From: NCEH01 sp040049195
Lineage (GTDB): Bacteria; Pseudomonadota; Alphaproteobacteria; Rhizobiales; Xanthobacteraceae
Assembly: GCF_040049195.1 (NCBI RefSeq)
Contig: NZ_JBDZDL010000006.1
Length of the DNA: 64,000 nucleotides
Reading direction: 5' to 3' (one strand)
A program made the translations under genes and the position numbers. Within the stretch, counting starts at the first letter, position 1; every line of letters starts with the position of its first letter. This document shows, piece after piece, positions 1-8,691 of this stretch. Below the pieces are notes generated by a model. The model ran no database searches. It had not been told where the DNA came from and saw only the letters and a list, made by a program, of their open reading frames with translations.

Positions 1-109
1 AACAAGCCGCCAAGCCTTCCATGCGATCCCCCAGCCGTCGCCCGATCCGGCCATCGGCTAGAATCGATTCGTCACAAGCCTGCAACCCCAAAGCTATTGT
101 CAAGCGCGT

Positions 110-430
110 TCAAATGCGATTCCCCTGCAGCATGGCCGAGGTGATCTTGACACGCTGTGGCGTCTCGGTGCGCCCGACCAGCAGCCCGCGCCCCTCGAAC
201 CGGCTGAGCAGCCCCTCGCCCTCAAGCTCGGACAAAGCCTGCTTCACCGGCGAGCGGCTGGAGCCGAACAGGGCCGCGAGCGGCCCCTCCAGCAATACCG
301 CACCCTCCGGCAGGGAGCCGCCGGAGATGGAGCGGCGCAATTGCTCCGCGATCAGCGCATAGGCGGGCGTCCGGTCGACGACCGGCGCCTCCTTGCCGCG
401 GGTCAGGTGACCGCGCCGATTTGCCATGGC
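110..430 (-). CDS. Short GntR-family regulator, winged-helix domain only (possibly truncated)
   Basis: The 106-residue product carries a GntR winged helix at about residues 18-87, with recognition helix SSRSPVKQALSELE and wing RFEGRGLLVG. It then stops about 20 residues later, so the FCD or UTRA ligand domain expected in a GntR protein of 210-250 residues is missing. The ATG lies inside the 3' end of the minus-strand dehydratase gene (28-base overlap), which suggests translational coupling. After the TGA at 110-112 the same frame stays open to the window edge, so an in-frame stop in a longer gene is possible. Role inferred: local regulator of the sugar-acid genes. The HTH is clear; whether it is intact is not. 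Confidence 0.6.
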   Translation of the reverse strand, partial: AMANRRGHLTRGKEAPVVDRTPAYALIAEQLRRSISGGSLPEGAVLLEGPLAALFGSSRSPVKQALSELEGEGLLSRFEGRGLLVGRTETPQRVKITSAMLQGNRI

Positions 431-1959
431 ACGAATTCGTTGTCGCCGAAGCCGTAATCCTCGCTCAGCGTATGGGCGCCCGAAGCGATGGCGATGATCT
501 TCTCGAAAATTCGTTCGCCGGCCGCCTCGATGGAGTCCTCGCCGGTGACGATGCCACCGCAATTGACGTCCATGTCCTCCTGCATATGCTCGTACATCTC
601 GTTGTTGGTCGCGACCTTGATGCAGGGGGCGGGCTTGAAGCCCGAGACGGAGCCCCGGCCGGTGGTGAAGACGATGACGTTGCAGCCCCCCGCCACCTGG
701 CCGGTAACGGCGACCGGATCGTAGCCGGGGGTATCCATGAACACAAAGCCCGTGCGGTCGATGATCTCGGCATATTCATAGACCGCCTCGAGCGGCATGG
801 TGCCGCCCTTGGCCACCGCGCCCAGCGACTTTTCCAGAATGGTGGTGAGCCCGCCGGCCTTGTTGCCGTGGGAGGGATTGTTGTTCAGCTCCGCCTCGTT
901 GCGCTCGGTGTAGCGGCGCCACCATTCGATGCGATCCACAAGCTTCTGCGCCACTGCCGGCGTCACCGCCCGGCGGGTCAGGAGATGCTCGGCGCCGTAG
1001 ATTTCCGGGGTCTCGCTCAGCACCGCGGTGCCGCCGTGCTGCACCACGAGGTCCGCCGCATGGCCCAGCGCCGGATTGGCGGAAATGCCCGAATAGCCGT
1101 CCGAGCCGCCGCACTGCAGGGCCACCTTGAGGCCGGAGAGCGGGACGGTGGTGCGCTTTGCGGCGTTCACGACGGGCAGCATCTCGCGGATGATGCCGGA
1201 GGCGACCTCCACGGTCTTGCGGGTGCCGCCCAGGTGCTGGATGGTCATGGTGCGCAGGAACGGACCTTCCTCAAGCCCGAACTTCTTCACGATGGGGTCG
1301 ATCTGGTTGGTCTCGCAGCCGAGGCCGATCATGAGGATGCCGGCGAAGTTGGGGTTCTTCGCATAGCCGCTCAGTACGCGGGTGAGATAGGCATAGCCTT
1401 CGGTCTTGGTGTTGATGGCGCAGCCGGTGCCATGCGTGAGCGCCACCACGCCGTCCACGTTCTCGAACCCGTCGAGGCCCCCGCCCCGGTTGAACCCGTC
1501 GGCGATGGCGCGCGCCACCGTCGCCGAGCAATTCACCGACGTGATGATGCCGATATAGTTGCGCGTGCCGACCTGCCCGTCCGCGCGCACATAGCCCTCG
1601 AAAGTGCGGCGCTGGCCCTCGGGCAGCAGCGGGGTGGGGCGGGCGTCCTCGGCGAAATGGTGATCGACGCCGCTCTCCTGCATGGCGAGATTTTGCAGGT
1701 GCACGTGGGCGCCGGGGGCAATGTCGACGGACGCGATGCCGATCACCTGGCCATATTTCAGCACCGGCTCGCCCGCCGCGATCGCGCGGATCGCCATCTT
1801 GTGGCCGCTCGGAATCTCGGACTGCGTAAGGATGACACCCCCCTCCGCCGGCACCGGCGTGCCTGCGGGAATGGGAGAGCGGGCCACAGCCACATTGTCC
1901 CGCGCGTTCAGTTGGATCACCGGGGAGGCCATGGGCGTCGTCAGCATGGAATTGTCCAT
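403..1959 (-). CDS. UxaA/GarD-family sugar-acid dehydratase (altronate/galactarate type)
   Basis: The product is a hydro-lyase of about 518 residues. An N-terminal SAF domain covers roughly residues 10-90 (it includes GHKMAIRAIAAGE and LKYGQVIGIA). The UxaA catalytic domain follows, with THGTGCAI, IGLGCETNQ, CGGSDGYSGI, NPSHGNKAGG and a late TTGRGS. Family members dehydrate altronate or galactarate to a 2-keto-3-deoxy acid. The length is near GarD (about 520). Which substrate this one uses cannot be read from motifs, although the neighbouring dehydratase and semialdehyde dehydrogenase would accept its product class. Starts at 1980, 1947 and 1932 are also possible; the N-terminus before VIQLNARDN is poorly constrained. 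Confidence 0.85.
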   Translation of the reverse strand: MDNSMLTTPMASPVIQLNARDNVAVARSPIPAGTPVPAEGGVILTQSEIPSGHKMAIRAIAAGEPVLKYGQVIGIASVDIAPGAHVHLQNLAMQESGVDHHFAEDARPTPLLPEGQRRTFEGYVRADGQVGTRNYIGIITSVNCSATVARAIADGFNRGGGLDGFENVDGVVALTHGTGCAINTKTEGYAYLTRVLSGYAKNPNFAGILMIGLGCETNQIDPIVKKFGLEEGPFLRTMTIQHLGGTRKTVEVASGIIREMLPVVNAAKRTTVPLSGLKVALQCGGSDGYSGISANPALGHAADLVVQHGGTAVLSETPEIYGAEHLLTRRAVTPAVAQKLVDRIEWWRRYTERNEAELNNNPSHGNKAGGLTTILEKSLGAVAKGGTMPLEAVYEYAEIIDRTGFVFMDTPGYDPVAVTGQVAGGCNVIVFTTGRGSVSGFKPAPCIKVATNNEMYEHMQEDMDVNCGGIVTGEDSIEAAGERIFEKIIAIASGAHTLSEDYGFGDNEFVPWQIGAVT

Positions 1960-2184
1960 TAAAATGATTATTGCGTGCATCAATCAATCATGTTAGATGT
2001 CCTCCAGTCAATAGAAAAATGATAATAAATTAGGCAGGAAAGAGCGCTTATGCCCCTGAAATAACATCACAAAAATCCAGACCCCAAGCGCGGCTTGGAG
2101 ATGGAAGCGTTACGTATGGTCATTACGAGCCGGTATACTTATCGAACGCGATGAATTTCGCTTCCAAAGACGCGGGTCTTTGCC
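1960..2184. promoter_or_regulatory. AT-rich divergent promoter region
   Basis: This is the only clearly AT-rich stretch in the first 10 kb. It separates the minus-strand dehydratase from the plus-strand ABC importer. It contains repeated ATCA/TGAT elements (around 1966-1991) and a strong Shine-Dalgarno GGAGG at 2001-2005 on the minus strand. Operator function for the adjacent GntR product is inferred only. Confidence 0.4.
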
Positions 2185-2868
2185 TTGTCCTACGAATTTG
2201 ATTTCTCCTTCCTAGATGAATATTTGCCAGATCTGTGGCACGGCATCTGGCTGACCCTGGGAATGACCACCGCGTCCATCCTGCCGGGGTTCGCGCTCGG
2301 CACGCTCTGCGCCGTCGGCCGCCTTTATGGGCCGCCCTGGGTGCGGCGGGCGGTGGTGATTTATGTGGAAGGCATCCGCAACACGCCGCTCATCATCCAG
2401 GTCTTCTGGCTGTTCTTCGGCCTCGCCGTGCTGCAGGTGCGGATCGGCCCGTTTCCGGCGGCGGTGATCGCCCTCGTCATCAATGTCGGCGCCTATACCG
2501 CCGAGATCATGCGCGCCGGATTCATGAGCATCCCCAAGGGCCAGATCGAGGCCGCCTCCTGCCTCGCGCTGAAGCCGAGCCAGGCCTTGTGGTCGGTGCA
2601 GCTTCCCCAGGCGGTGGAGCGCGTCTATCCCGCGCTGGTCAGCCAGTTCGTGCTGATGATGCTGGCCACCTCGATCATGTCGCAGATCTCGGCGGAGGAG
2701 CTCACCGGCGTCGCCTACATGATCCAGTCCTTCACCTTCCGCGGGTTCGAGGTCTACCTCGTCATCGCCGTCATCTACCTCGTCATGGCCTCGCTCCTGC
2801 GTCTCACGCTGCTCGGCGTGGCCCAGGTCTCCTTCCCCCGCCGCCGCCGGCTCGGCACCCCGCTGTGA
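2185..2868 (+). CDS. Polar amino acid-type ABC transporter permease
   Basis: A 227-residue inner-membrane permease of the HisM/GlnP (PAAT) family. Several hydrophobic spans are visible, with the cytoplasmic EAA loop at about residues 120-140 (EAASCLALKPSQALWSVQLP) contacting the ATPase. The start appears to be a TTG at 2185; no in-frame ATG gives the full first segment. It heads a permease-permease-ATPase-binding protein unit followed by sugar-acid catabolic genes. The family imports amino acids, but the context makes a carboxylated sugar or related acid possible. That is inference. Confidence 0.88.
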   Translation: MSYEFDFSFLDEYLPDLWHGIWLTLGMTTASILPGFALGTLCAVGRLYGPPWVRRAVVIYVEGIRNTPLIIQVFWLFFGLAVLQVRIGPFPAAVIALVINVGAYTAEIMRAGFMSIPKGQIEAASCLALKPSQALWSVQLPQAVERVYPALVSQFVLMMLATSIMSQISAEELTGVAYMIQSFTFRGFEVYLVIAVIYLVMASLLRLTLLGVAQVSFPRRRRLGTPL

Positions 2869-2875
2869 GGCTCTG

Positions 2876-3520
2876 ATGCTGGGACTAACCATCGAGCAGA
2901 TCGCCTATCTCTTCCGCGGCGCGGGGTGGACCATCGTCCTCTCGCTCCTCGGCTTCGTCGGCGGCACGCTGCTCGGCCTGCCCATCGCGCTGGCGCGCTC
3001 CGCCCACAGCAAGCTCGCCCGCGCCTTGTCCGGCGCACTGGTGCAGCTCGTGCAGGGCATTCCGCTGCCGGTCATCATGTTCGTGGTCTATTTCGGCATC
3101 AGCATCGGCGGCTTCGACGTGCCGGCGCTGGTGGCCGCGGGCGTCGCCATGACGCTCTATGCGGGCGCCTATCTCGGCGAGATCTGGAAGGGCTGCATCC
3201 TCGCCGTGCCGCGGACGCAGTGGGAAGCGGGCGAGTGCCTCGCGCTCACCTCCACCCAGCGCTTCATATTCGTGATCCTGCCCCAGGCGCTGCGCATCGC
3301 GGTCCCGCCCACGGTGGGGTTCCTGGTGCAGATCGTGAAGAACACCTCCTATTCGGTGGTCATCAATTTCTTCGACCTGACCTATTCGGCCAAGGTGATC
3401 AACAATTCCACCTTCAAGCCCTTCACCGTGTTTACCATCGCGGCGCTGATCTATTTCGCCATCTGCTTTCCCATGTCGCTGCTGGCGAGCCGGTTCGAGC
3501 GGCGGCTGCACCGCGGCTGA
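2876..3520 (+). CDS. Polar amino acid-type ABC transporter permease, second subunit
   Basis: A 214-residue membrane protein of the same PAAT permease family as its upstream neighbour, 7 bases downstream of it. The EAA loop WEAGECLALTSTQRFIFVILP lies at about residues 115-137. Hydrophobic spans near residues 15-40, 60-80, 85-105 and 185-205 fit the usual five-helix core. The two permeases presumably form a heterodimer with the ATPase encoded next. Confidence 0.88.
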   Translation: MLGLTIEQIAYLFRGAGWTIVLSLLGFVGGTLLGLPIALARSAHSKLARALSGALVQLVQGIPLPVIMFVVYFGISIGGFDVPALVAAGVAMTLYAGAYLGEIWKGCILAVPRTQWEAGECLALTSTQRFIFVILPQALRIAVPPTVGFLVQIVKNTSYSVVINFFDLTYSAKVINNSTFKPFTVFTIAALIYFAICFPMSLLASRFERRLHRG

Positions 3521-3529
3521 GGAGACGGC

Positions 3530-4327
3530 ATGACCCTTCAGATGAGAGCCCCCGCCCCTTCGGCCGTTTTGCATGAGAGCCCGTCCATGACCAGCCCCGC
3601 CGCGCCCCTCGTGCGCTTTCGCGACGTGCGCAAGAACTTCGGCTCGCTCGCCGTACTGAAGGGCATCGACCTCGACGTGGCGCCCGGGCAGGTGGTGGCC
3701 CTGATCGGCCGCAGCGGCTCCGGCAAGAGCACGGCGCTGCGCTGCGTCAACGGCCTGGAGAAGGTGGACGGCGGCGAGTTGACCGTCTGCGGGCGCGCGC
3801 TGCACAGCGGCACCGTCGACCTGCGCGAGCTGCGCCAGGACGTGGGCATCGTGTTCCAGAGCTACAATCTGTTCCCCCACCTGACGGTCGAGCAGAACGT
3901 GACGCTGGCGCCCCGCAAGGTGAAGCGCATCAGCAAAGCCGAGGCGCGCGACCTCGCCGTCGAAGTGCTGGCGCAAGTAGGGCTCGCCGACAAGGCGCAG
4001 AGCTATCCCGAGCAGCTCTCCGGCGGCCAGCAACAGCGTGTCGCCATCGCCCGCTCGCTGGCCATGCACCCCAAGCTGATCCTGTTCGACGAGGTCACCT
4101 CGGCGCTCGACCCCGAGCTGACCGGCGAGGTGCTGAAAGTGATCGAGCGGCTCGCCAAAGGCGGCATGACCATGATGCTGGTCACCCACGAAATGGCCTT
4201 TGCCCGCTCGGTGGCCCACACCGTGGTGTTCATGCACCAGGGCAAGATCTGGGAGAGCGGCAAGGGCGAGATGCTGGCCAATCCCCAGACCGTCGAGCTG
4301 CGCCAGTTCGTCGGCAACGGGCTGTGA
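3530..4327 (+). CDS. Polar amino acid-type ABC transporter ATP-binding protein
   Basis: A 265-residue GlnQ/HisP-type ATPase. Visible motifs are Walker A GRSGSGKST, Q-loop in IVFQSYNLFPH, signature LSGGQQQRVAIARS, Walker B LILFDEVTSALD and H-loop VTHEM. The ATG at 3530 has a good ribosome site (GAGGAGACGGC) 10 bases after the permease stop, so I prefer it over the ATG at 3587, although it adds a 19-residue extension. It energises the two upstream permeases. Confidence 0.93.
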   Translation: MTLQMRAPAPSAVLHESPSMTSPAAPLVRFRDVRKNFGSLAVLKGIDLDVAPGQVVALIGRSGSGKSTALRCVNGLEKVDGGELTVCGRALHSGTVDLRELRQDVGIVFQSYNLFPHLTVEQNVTLAPRKVKRISKAEARDLAVEVLAQVGLADKAQSYPEQLSGGQQQRVAIARSLAMHPKLILFDEVTSALDPELTGEVLKVIERLAKGGMTMMLVTHEMAFARSVAHTVVFMHQGKIWESGKGEMLANPQTVELRQFVGNGL

Positions 4328-4377
4328 CACCCACCCGCAACGCCACCAGAAAACAAGATTTCGGAGGAGGTTCAACC

Positions 4378-5181
4378 ATGACCATGACACGCATCGCCGG
4401 CACCCTTGCCCTCGCCGCCGCCCTGATCGCCGGCCCGCTCGCCGCCAGCGCCGAGACCCCCGCCGGCATCAAGCAGCGCGGCAAGCTGCTGGTGGCCATC
4501 GACGTCAGCCACCCGCCCTACGGCATGCTCGATGCGCAGGCCAAGGAGACCGGCTCGGACGTGGAGACCGCCAAGCTTCTGGCGCAGGACCTCGGCGTGC
4601 CGCTGGAAGTGGTGCCGGTCTCTGGCGCGAACCGCGTGCCGTCGCTGCTGGCCGGCAAGGTGGATCTGGTGATCGCCTCCTTCTCCATCACCCCGGAGCG
4701 CAAGAAGGTGGTGGATTATTCCATTCCCTACGGCGTGATCCCGGTGGTGGTCTCCGCGCCCAAGTCCATGGCCATCAAGAGCGCGGCCGACCTGGCCGGC
4801 AAGTCCATCGCCGTCGCGCGCGGCACCACCGCCGATATCGAACTGACGCGGACCATCAAGGACGCCAAGGTCGCCGCCAACATCGTGCGCTACGAGGACG
4901 AGGCCACCGCCAACACCGCGGTCGCCACCGGGCAGCAGGATATCCTGGCCGCAGCCCTTTCCACCGCCAATGCGGTCGCCGAGCAGAACCCGGGCAAGCA
5001 GCTTGAAGTGAAGATCGAGATGGCCGCCTATCCCATGGCCATCGGCCTGCGCAAGACCGATCCCGAGCTGAAGGCGGCCGTGAACGAATGGGTTGCGGCG
5101 AACCTGAAAAATGGCAAGCTGAACGATATCTACAAGAAGTATTTTGGCCAGTCCCTGCCCGAGAACCTCCCGGCCGAGTGA
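4378..5181 (+). CDS. Periplasmic substrate-binding protein of the PAAT ABC importer (SBP family 3)
   Basis: A 267-residue protein with a cleavable signal peptide (positively charged start, hydrophobic core to ASA at about residue 23). The mature family-3 binding fold includes SFSITPERKKVVDYS, which carries the arginine that usually holds the ligand carboxylate. The start at 4378 is chosen because of the GGAGGAGG ribosome site just upstream; the frame is open further 5'. It is the last gene of the four-gene importer. Ligand unknown; an acidic or amino compound with a carboxylate is likely. Confidence 0.9.
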   Translation: MTMTRIAGTLALAAALIAGPLAASAETPAGIKQRGKLLVAIDVSHPPYGMLDAQAKETGSDVETAKLLAQDLGVPLEVVPVSGANRVPSLLAGKVDLVIASFSITPERKKVVDYSIPYGVIPVVVSAPKSMAIKSAADLAGKSIAVARGTTADIELTRTIKDAKVAANIVRYEDEATANTAVATGQQDILAAALSTANAVAEQNPGKQLEVKIEMAAYPMAIGLRKTDPELKAAVNEWVAANLKNGKLNDIYKKYFGQSLPENLPAE

Positions 5182-5254
5182 TCCTTCTCCCGTCACCCAG
5201 CCGGTCCGGAGGGGCCCTGTCCCCTCCGGCTGCCCCCGCCTTACAGGAGCCGCC

Positions 5255-6181
5255 ATGACCGCCGCCCCCCAGCCCTATCGCGGGCTGTTCCCCGTCGCGC
5301 CCACCCCGTTCCTTGCCAATGGCGACCTCGATCTGGAGGGCCAGCGCCGCGTGCTCGACTGCATGATCGACCAGGGCGTGGACGGCATCTGCATCCTCGC
5401 CAATTATTCCGAACAATTCCTGCTGACCGACGAAGAGCGCCGCATCCTCACCGAGCTTTCGCTGACCCACGTCGCGGGGCGCGTGCCGGTGATGGTGACG
5501 TGTTCCCATTTCTCCACCCGCATCGCGGCCGAACGCGCCGCCCATGCGCGTGCAGCGGGCGCCAGCCTCGTCATGCTCATGCCGCCCTATCACGGCGCCG
5601 GCATCCGCCTCGACGAGCAGGCCATCTTCGATCATTTCGCCCGCGTGGCGGACGCCGCCGGCATCCCGGTGATGCTCCAGGACGCGCCGCTGAGCGGGGT
5701 CTCGCTCTCCGTTCCCTTCATGGTGCGGCTCGCACGTGAATTGCCCTTGGTGCGCTATTTCAAGATCGAGGTGCCCGGCACCGCCGCCAAGCTGCGCGCG
5801 CTCATCGCCGCCGGCGGCGAAGCCATCGAGGGGCCGTTCGACGGCGAGGAAGCCATCACGCTGATGGCGGATCTCGATGCGGGGGCGACGGGCGTGATGT
5901 CGAGCGCGCTCCTGTGCGACCTGCTGCTCCCGGTGCTTGCGCACCACGCGGCCGGCCGGCGTGCGGAGGCCGCGCAGGCCTATGCCCGCGTGCTGCCGCT
6001 GATCAATTACGAGAACCGCCAATGCGGGCTCCGCGCCGCGAAGATCGCGATGATGGAGGGCGGCGTGATCTCCTCCGACGCGGTCCGCCATCCGCTGGAG
6101 CCGGTGCATCCCGCGACCCGCGAAGGATTGCTGGAAATTGCCCGGGAGCTTGATCCCCTGGTGCTGCGCTGGGGTAAATGA
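5255..6181 (+). CDS. 2-keto-3-deoxy-L-arabonate dehydratase-like protein (DHDPS/NAL superfamily)
   Basis: A 308-residue TIM-barrel lyase of the dihydrodipicolinate synthase superfamily. The Schiff-base lysine is in VRYFKIEVPG, and GICILANYSEQF replaces the usual GTTGE segment. From memory, the ILANYSEQF segment, the INYENRQ segment and the C-terminal LDPLVLRWGK closely resemble Azospirillum L-2-keto-3-deoxyarabonate dehydratase (EC 4.2.1.43). That enzyme forms 2,5-dioxopentanoate, the substrate of the dehydrogenase encoded next. A close alternative is 5-keto-4-deoxyglucarate dehydratase, which would suit the GarD-like gene at the start of the window. ATG 5255 follows an ACAGGAG ribosome site. 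Confidence 0.85.
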   Translation: MTAAPQPYRGLFPVAPTPFLANGDLDLEGQRRVLDCMIDQGVDGICILANYSEQFLLTDEERRILTELSLTHVAGRVPVMVTCSHFSTRIAAERAAHARAAGASLVMLMPPYHGAGIRLDEQAIFDHFARVADAAGIPVMLQDAPLSGVSLSVPFMVRLARELPLVRYFKIEVPGTAAKLRALIAAGGEAIEGPFDGEEAITLMADLDAGATGVMSSALLCDLLLPVLAHHAAGRRAEAAQAYARVLPLINYENRQCGLRAAKIAMMEGGVISSDAVRHPLEPVHPATREGLLEIARELDPLVLRWGK

Positions 6182-6265
6182 CCCGCGGAATTCGCTTTCC
6201 ATATCGATCCGCCCAGGCTTGAACTGCGGGCGAACACGCCCGGACCTCGACGAAGGATGACCGAC

Positions 6266-7840
6266 ATGACCATCACCACGGATCTGCTGATTGGCGCCGA
6301 CTCACGGCCCGGCACGCTCGGCGAGGTCCGGGCGGTGGAAGCGGCGAGCGGCGCGCCGCTCGCACCCGCTTTCGGTGGCGCGACACTGGACGACCTGGAA
6401 CGCGCCTGCGCGCTCGCGGACGCCGCGTTCGACGCCTACCGCGCCGTGTCGCTGGAGGAGCGGGCCCTGTTCCTCGAAGCCATCGCGCAGAACATCCTGG
6501 ATGTGGGCGATGTGCTGATCGAGCGGGCGATGCTGGAAACGGGCCTGCCCCGCCCGCGCCTGGAAGGCGAGCGCGGCCGCACGGTCGGCCAGCTTCGGCT
6601 GTTCGCTCAGGTGGTGCGCGACGGCGGCTTCCTCGATCTGCGCATCGATCCCGCCCTACCCGAGCGCAAGCCCCTGCCCCGTCCCGACCTGCGCCTGCGC
6701 AACGTGCCGCTCGGTCCGGTCGCGGTGTTCGGCGCGAGCAATTTTCCGCTCGCCTTCTCGGTCGCCGGCGGCGACACCGCTTCCGCCCTTGCGGCCGGCT
6801 GCCCGGTAATCGTGAAGGCCCATTCCGCCCATCCCGGCACCTCCCAGCTCGTGGGCAAAGCGGTGCAGAAGGCGGTCGCGGATCGCGGCCTGCCGCAGGG
6901 CGTGTTCTCCCTGCTCTATGACAGCGGCCGCAAGGTCGGCCAGGGGCTGGTGGCGGACCACCGGGTAAAGGCGGTCGGCTTCACCGGCTCGCGCGCCGGC
7001 GGCACCGCCTTCATGAAGATCGCGGCGGAGCGCGCCGAGCCCATCCCGGTCTATGCGGAGATGAGCAGCATCAATCCCGTCATCCTGTTTCCGGCGGCGC
7101 TCGCCGCACGCGGCGCGCAGATCGGCACGGCGTTCGCGGCGGCCCTCAGCCTCGGTGCCGGGCAGTTCTGCACCAATCCCGGATTGGTTCTGGCGCTTGA
7201 GGGGCCGGGGCTCGAAGACTTCCTCGCCGCCGCCGCGACCGCGATCACCGGCCTGCCTTCTGCCACCATGCTCACGCCCGGCATCCTCGCCGCCTACAAT
7301 TCCGGCGTGGAAATCCTGGCCTGCCACAGCGCGGTCAAGGAGGTGGCACGCGGACAGGCCGACGGCGCGCTGAAGGGCCGGGCCGCCTTGTTCACCACCA
7401 CCGCGGCGGACTTCCTCGCCCATCACGACCTCCAGGCGGAAGTGTTCGGCGCCGCCTCTCTCGTGGTGCGCTGCGCGACGGTCGAGGACCTGACGCGCGT
7501 GCTGGAGAGCCTGGAAGGCCAGCTCACGGCCGCCCTGCACATCGACGAGGCGGATTATCCCGCCGCGCGGCAGTTCATTCCCATGCTGGAGCGCAAGGTG
7601 GGGCGCATTCTCGTCAATGGCTTCGGCACCGGCGTCGAGGTGTGCCATGCTATGGTCCACGGTGGCCCGTTCCCGGCCACAGCCGATGGGCGGTCTACCT
7701 CGGTCGGAACGCTGGCCATCGCCCGCTTCCTGCGTCCGGTCAGCTACCAGGACCTGCCGGACGCGCTGCTGCCGCCGGAATTGAAGGGCGCGGGCGCTGC
7801 GGGCCTGCCGAAGCGCCTGGATGGAAAGCTCCAGGCATGA
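6266..7840 (+). CDS. 2,5-dioxovalerate (alpha-ketoglutaric semialdehyde) dehydrogenase
   Basis: An aldehyde dehydrogenase of about 524 residues with catalytic Cys in GAGQFCTNPG and general-base Glu in VYAEMSSINP. Other motifs are the nucleotide-site FTGSRAGG and VFGASNFPLAFSVAGGDT. The length (about 520) and NFPLAFSVAGGDTASALAAG type segment match the NADP-linked KGSADH group used for glucarate and hydroxyproline catabolism. It oxidises 2,5-dioxopentanoate to 2-oxoglutarate. ATG 6266 is preferred over 6257 because GAAGG sits at proper spacing from 6266. It directly follows the lyase that makes its expected substrate. Confidence 0.88.
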   Translation: MTITTDLLIGADSRPGTLGEVRAVEAASGAPLAPAFGGATLDDLERACALADAAFDAYRAVSLEERALFLEAIAQNILDVGDVLIERAMLETGLPRPRLEGERGRTVGQLRLFAQVVRDGGFLDLRIDPALPERKPLPRPDLRLRNVPLGPVAVFGASNFPLAFSVAGGDTASALAAGCPVIVKAHSAHPGTSQLVGKAVQKAVADRGLPQGVFSLLYDSGRKVGQGLVADHRVKAVGFTGSRAGGTAFMKIAAERAEPIPVYAEMSSINPVILFPAALAARGAQIGTAFAAALSLGAGQFCTNPGLVLALEGPGLEDFLAAAATAITGLPSATMLTPGILAAYNSGVEILACHSAVKEVARGQADGALKGRAALFTTTAADFLAHHDLQAEVFGAASLVVRCATVEDLTRVLESLEGQLTAALHIDEADYPAARQFIPMLERKVGRILVNGFGTGVEVCHAMVHGGPFPATADGRSTSVGTLAIARFLRPVSYQDLPDALLPPELKGAGAAGLPKRLDGKLQA

Positions 7841-8643
7841 GCGCACGCAGCATCACGCAGATCACGGGCCACACGCGGGTGCTCGGCATTCTTGCCGACC
7901 CCATCGCCCATGTGAAGGCGCCGCCCGGCATCAATGCCATCTGCGAGCGGCGCGGCCGCGATGCGGTGATGGTGCCGTTCCAGGTGGCGCCCGACCGTCT
8001 CGCCGCCTTCGCGGACAGTCTGCGCACGCTCAAGAGCTTCGACGGCGCCATCATCACCGTGCCCCACAAGGCGGCAATGGTGGCCCATTGCGACGAGGTG
8101 AGCGCGCGGGCACAGGCCATGGGCGCGGTGAACGTCATACGCCGCACGGCCGACAACCGCCTGCAGGGCGACATGCTGGACGGCGCGGGCTTCGTTGCCG
8201 GCATTCTCGGCGCGGGGGTGGCGTTGAAGAGCCGGCGGATCTATCTCGCCGGCGCCGGCGGCGCGGCGAGCGCCATCGGCTTCGCCCTCGCGGCGGAGGG
8301 CGTCTCCCACCTCACCATCGCCAACCGCACCCGTGCCAAGGCGCAGGATCTGTGCGATCGGATCGCCGCCGTGCATCCCGGCGTGTCGATCGGCCCCGGC
8401 AGCGAGGATCCGTCGGGCCACGACATCGTCGTGAACGGCACCTCGCTCGGCATGAAGCCGGATGATCCGCTTCCGCTCGACGCCACACGGCTGTCCGCAT
8501 CCATGGTGGTCGCGGAGATCATCATGCAACCGGAGATCACGCCGCTGCTGGCGCGTGCGCGCGAAGCCGGCTGCCACATCCATCTGGGCCGGCCCATGCT
8601 GGAGCACCAGCTCGAACTGATGGCCGACTTCTTCGGCATCTAG
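7837..8643 (+). CDS. Shikimate dehydrogenase paralogue (AroE-like), probably not biosynthetic
   Basis: A 268-residue AroE-family protein whose ATG overlaps the dehydrogenase stop (ATGA), so it belongs to the sugar-acid operon. The catalytic Lys (TVPHKAAM) and Asp (MLDGAGF) are kept, and the Rossmann glycine motif is GAGGAASA. The SxS motif that binds the shikimate carboxylate near the N-terminus is replaced by HVKAPPGINA, and the usual NTDGxG reads MLDGAG. This suggests a different substrate, perhaps a sugar or quinate-like acid. A biosynthetic AroE would not be expected in this operon. The specificity claim is inference. Confidence 0.82.
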   Translation: MSARSITQITGHTRVLGILADPIAHVKAPPGINAICERRGRDAVMVPFQVAPDRLAAFADSLRTLKSFDGAIITVPHKAAMVAHCDEVSARAQAMGAVNVIRRTADNRLQGDMLDGAGFVAGILGAGVALKSRRIYLAGAGGAASAIGFALAAEGVSHLTIANRTRAKAQDLCDRIAAVHPGVSIGPGSEDPSGHDIVVNGTSLGMKPDDPLPLDATRLSASMVVAEIIMQPEITPLLARAREAGCHIHLGRPMLEHQLELMADFFGI

Positions 8644-8691
8644 GCCCGCGCGGCCGCGCCTATCACCAATCCAGCGTCGAAAGCGTTGGGA

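Noticed and set aside
3530..3586. ATG 3587 as start of the PAAT ATPase
   Set aside because: The ATG at 3530 has the stronger ribosome site and shorter intergenic gap, although the shorter form remains possible.
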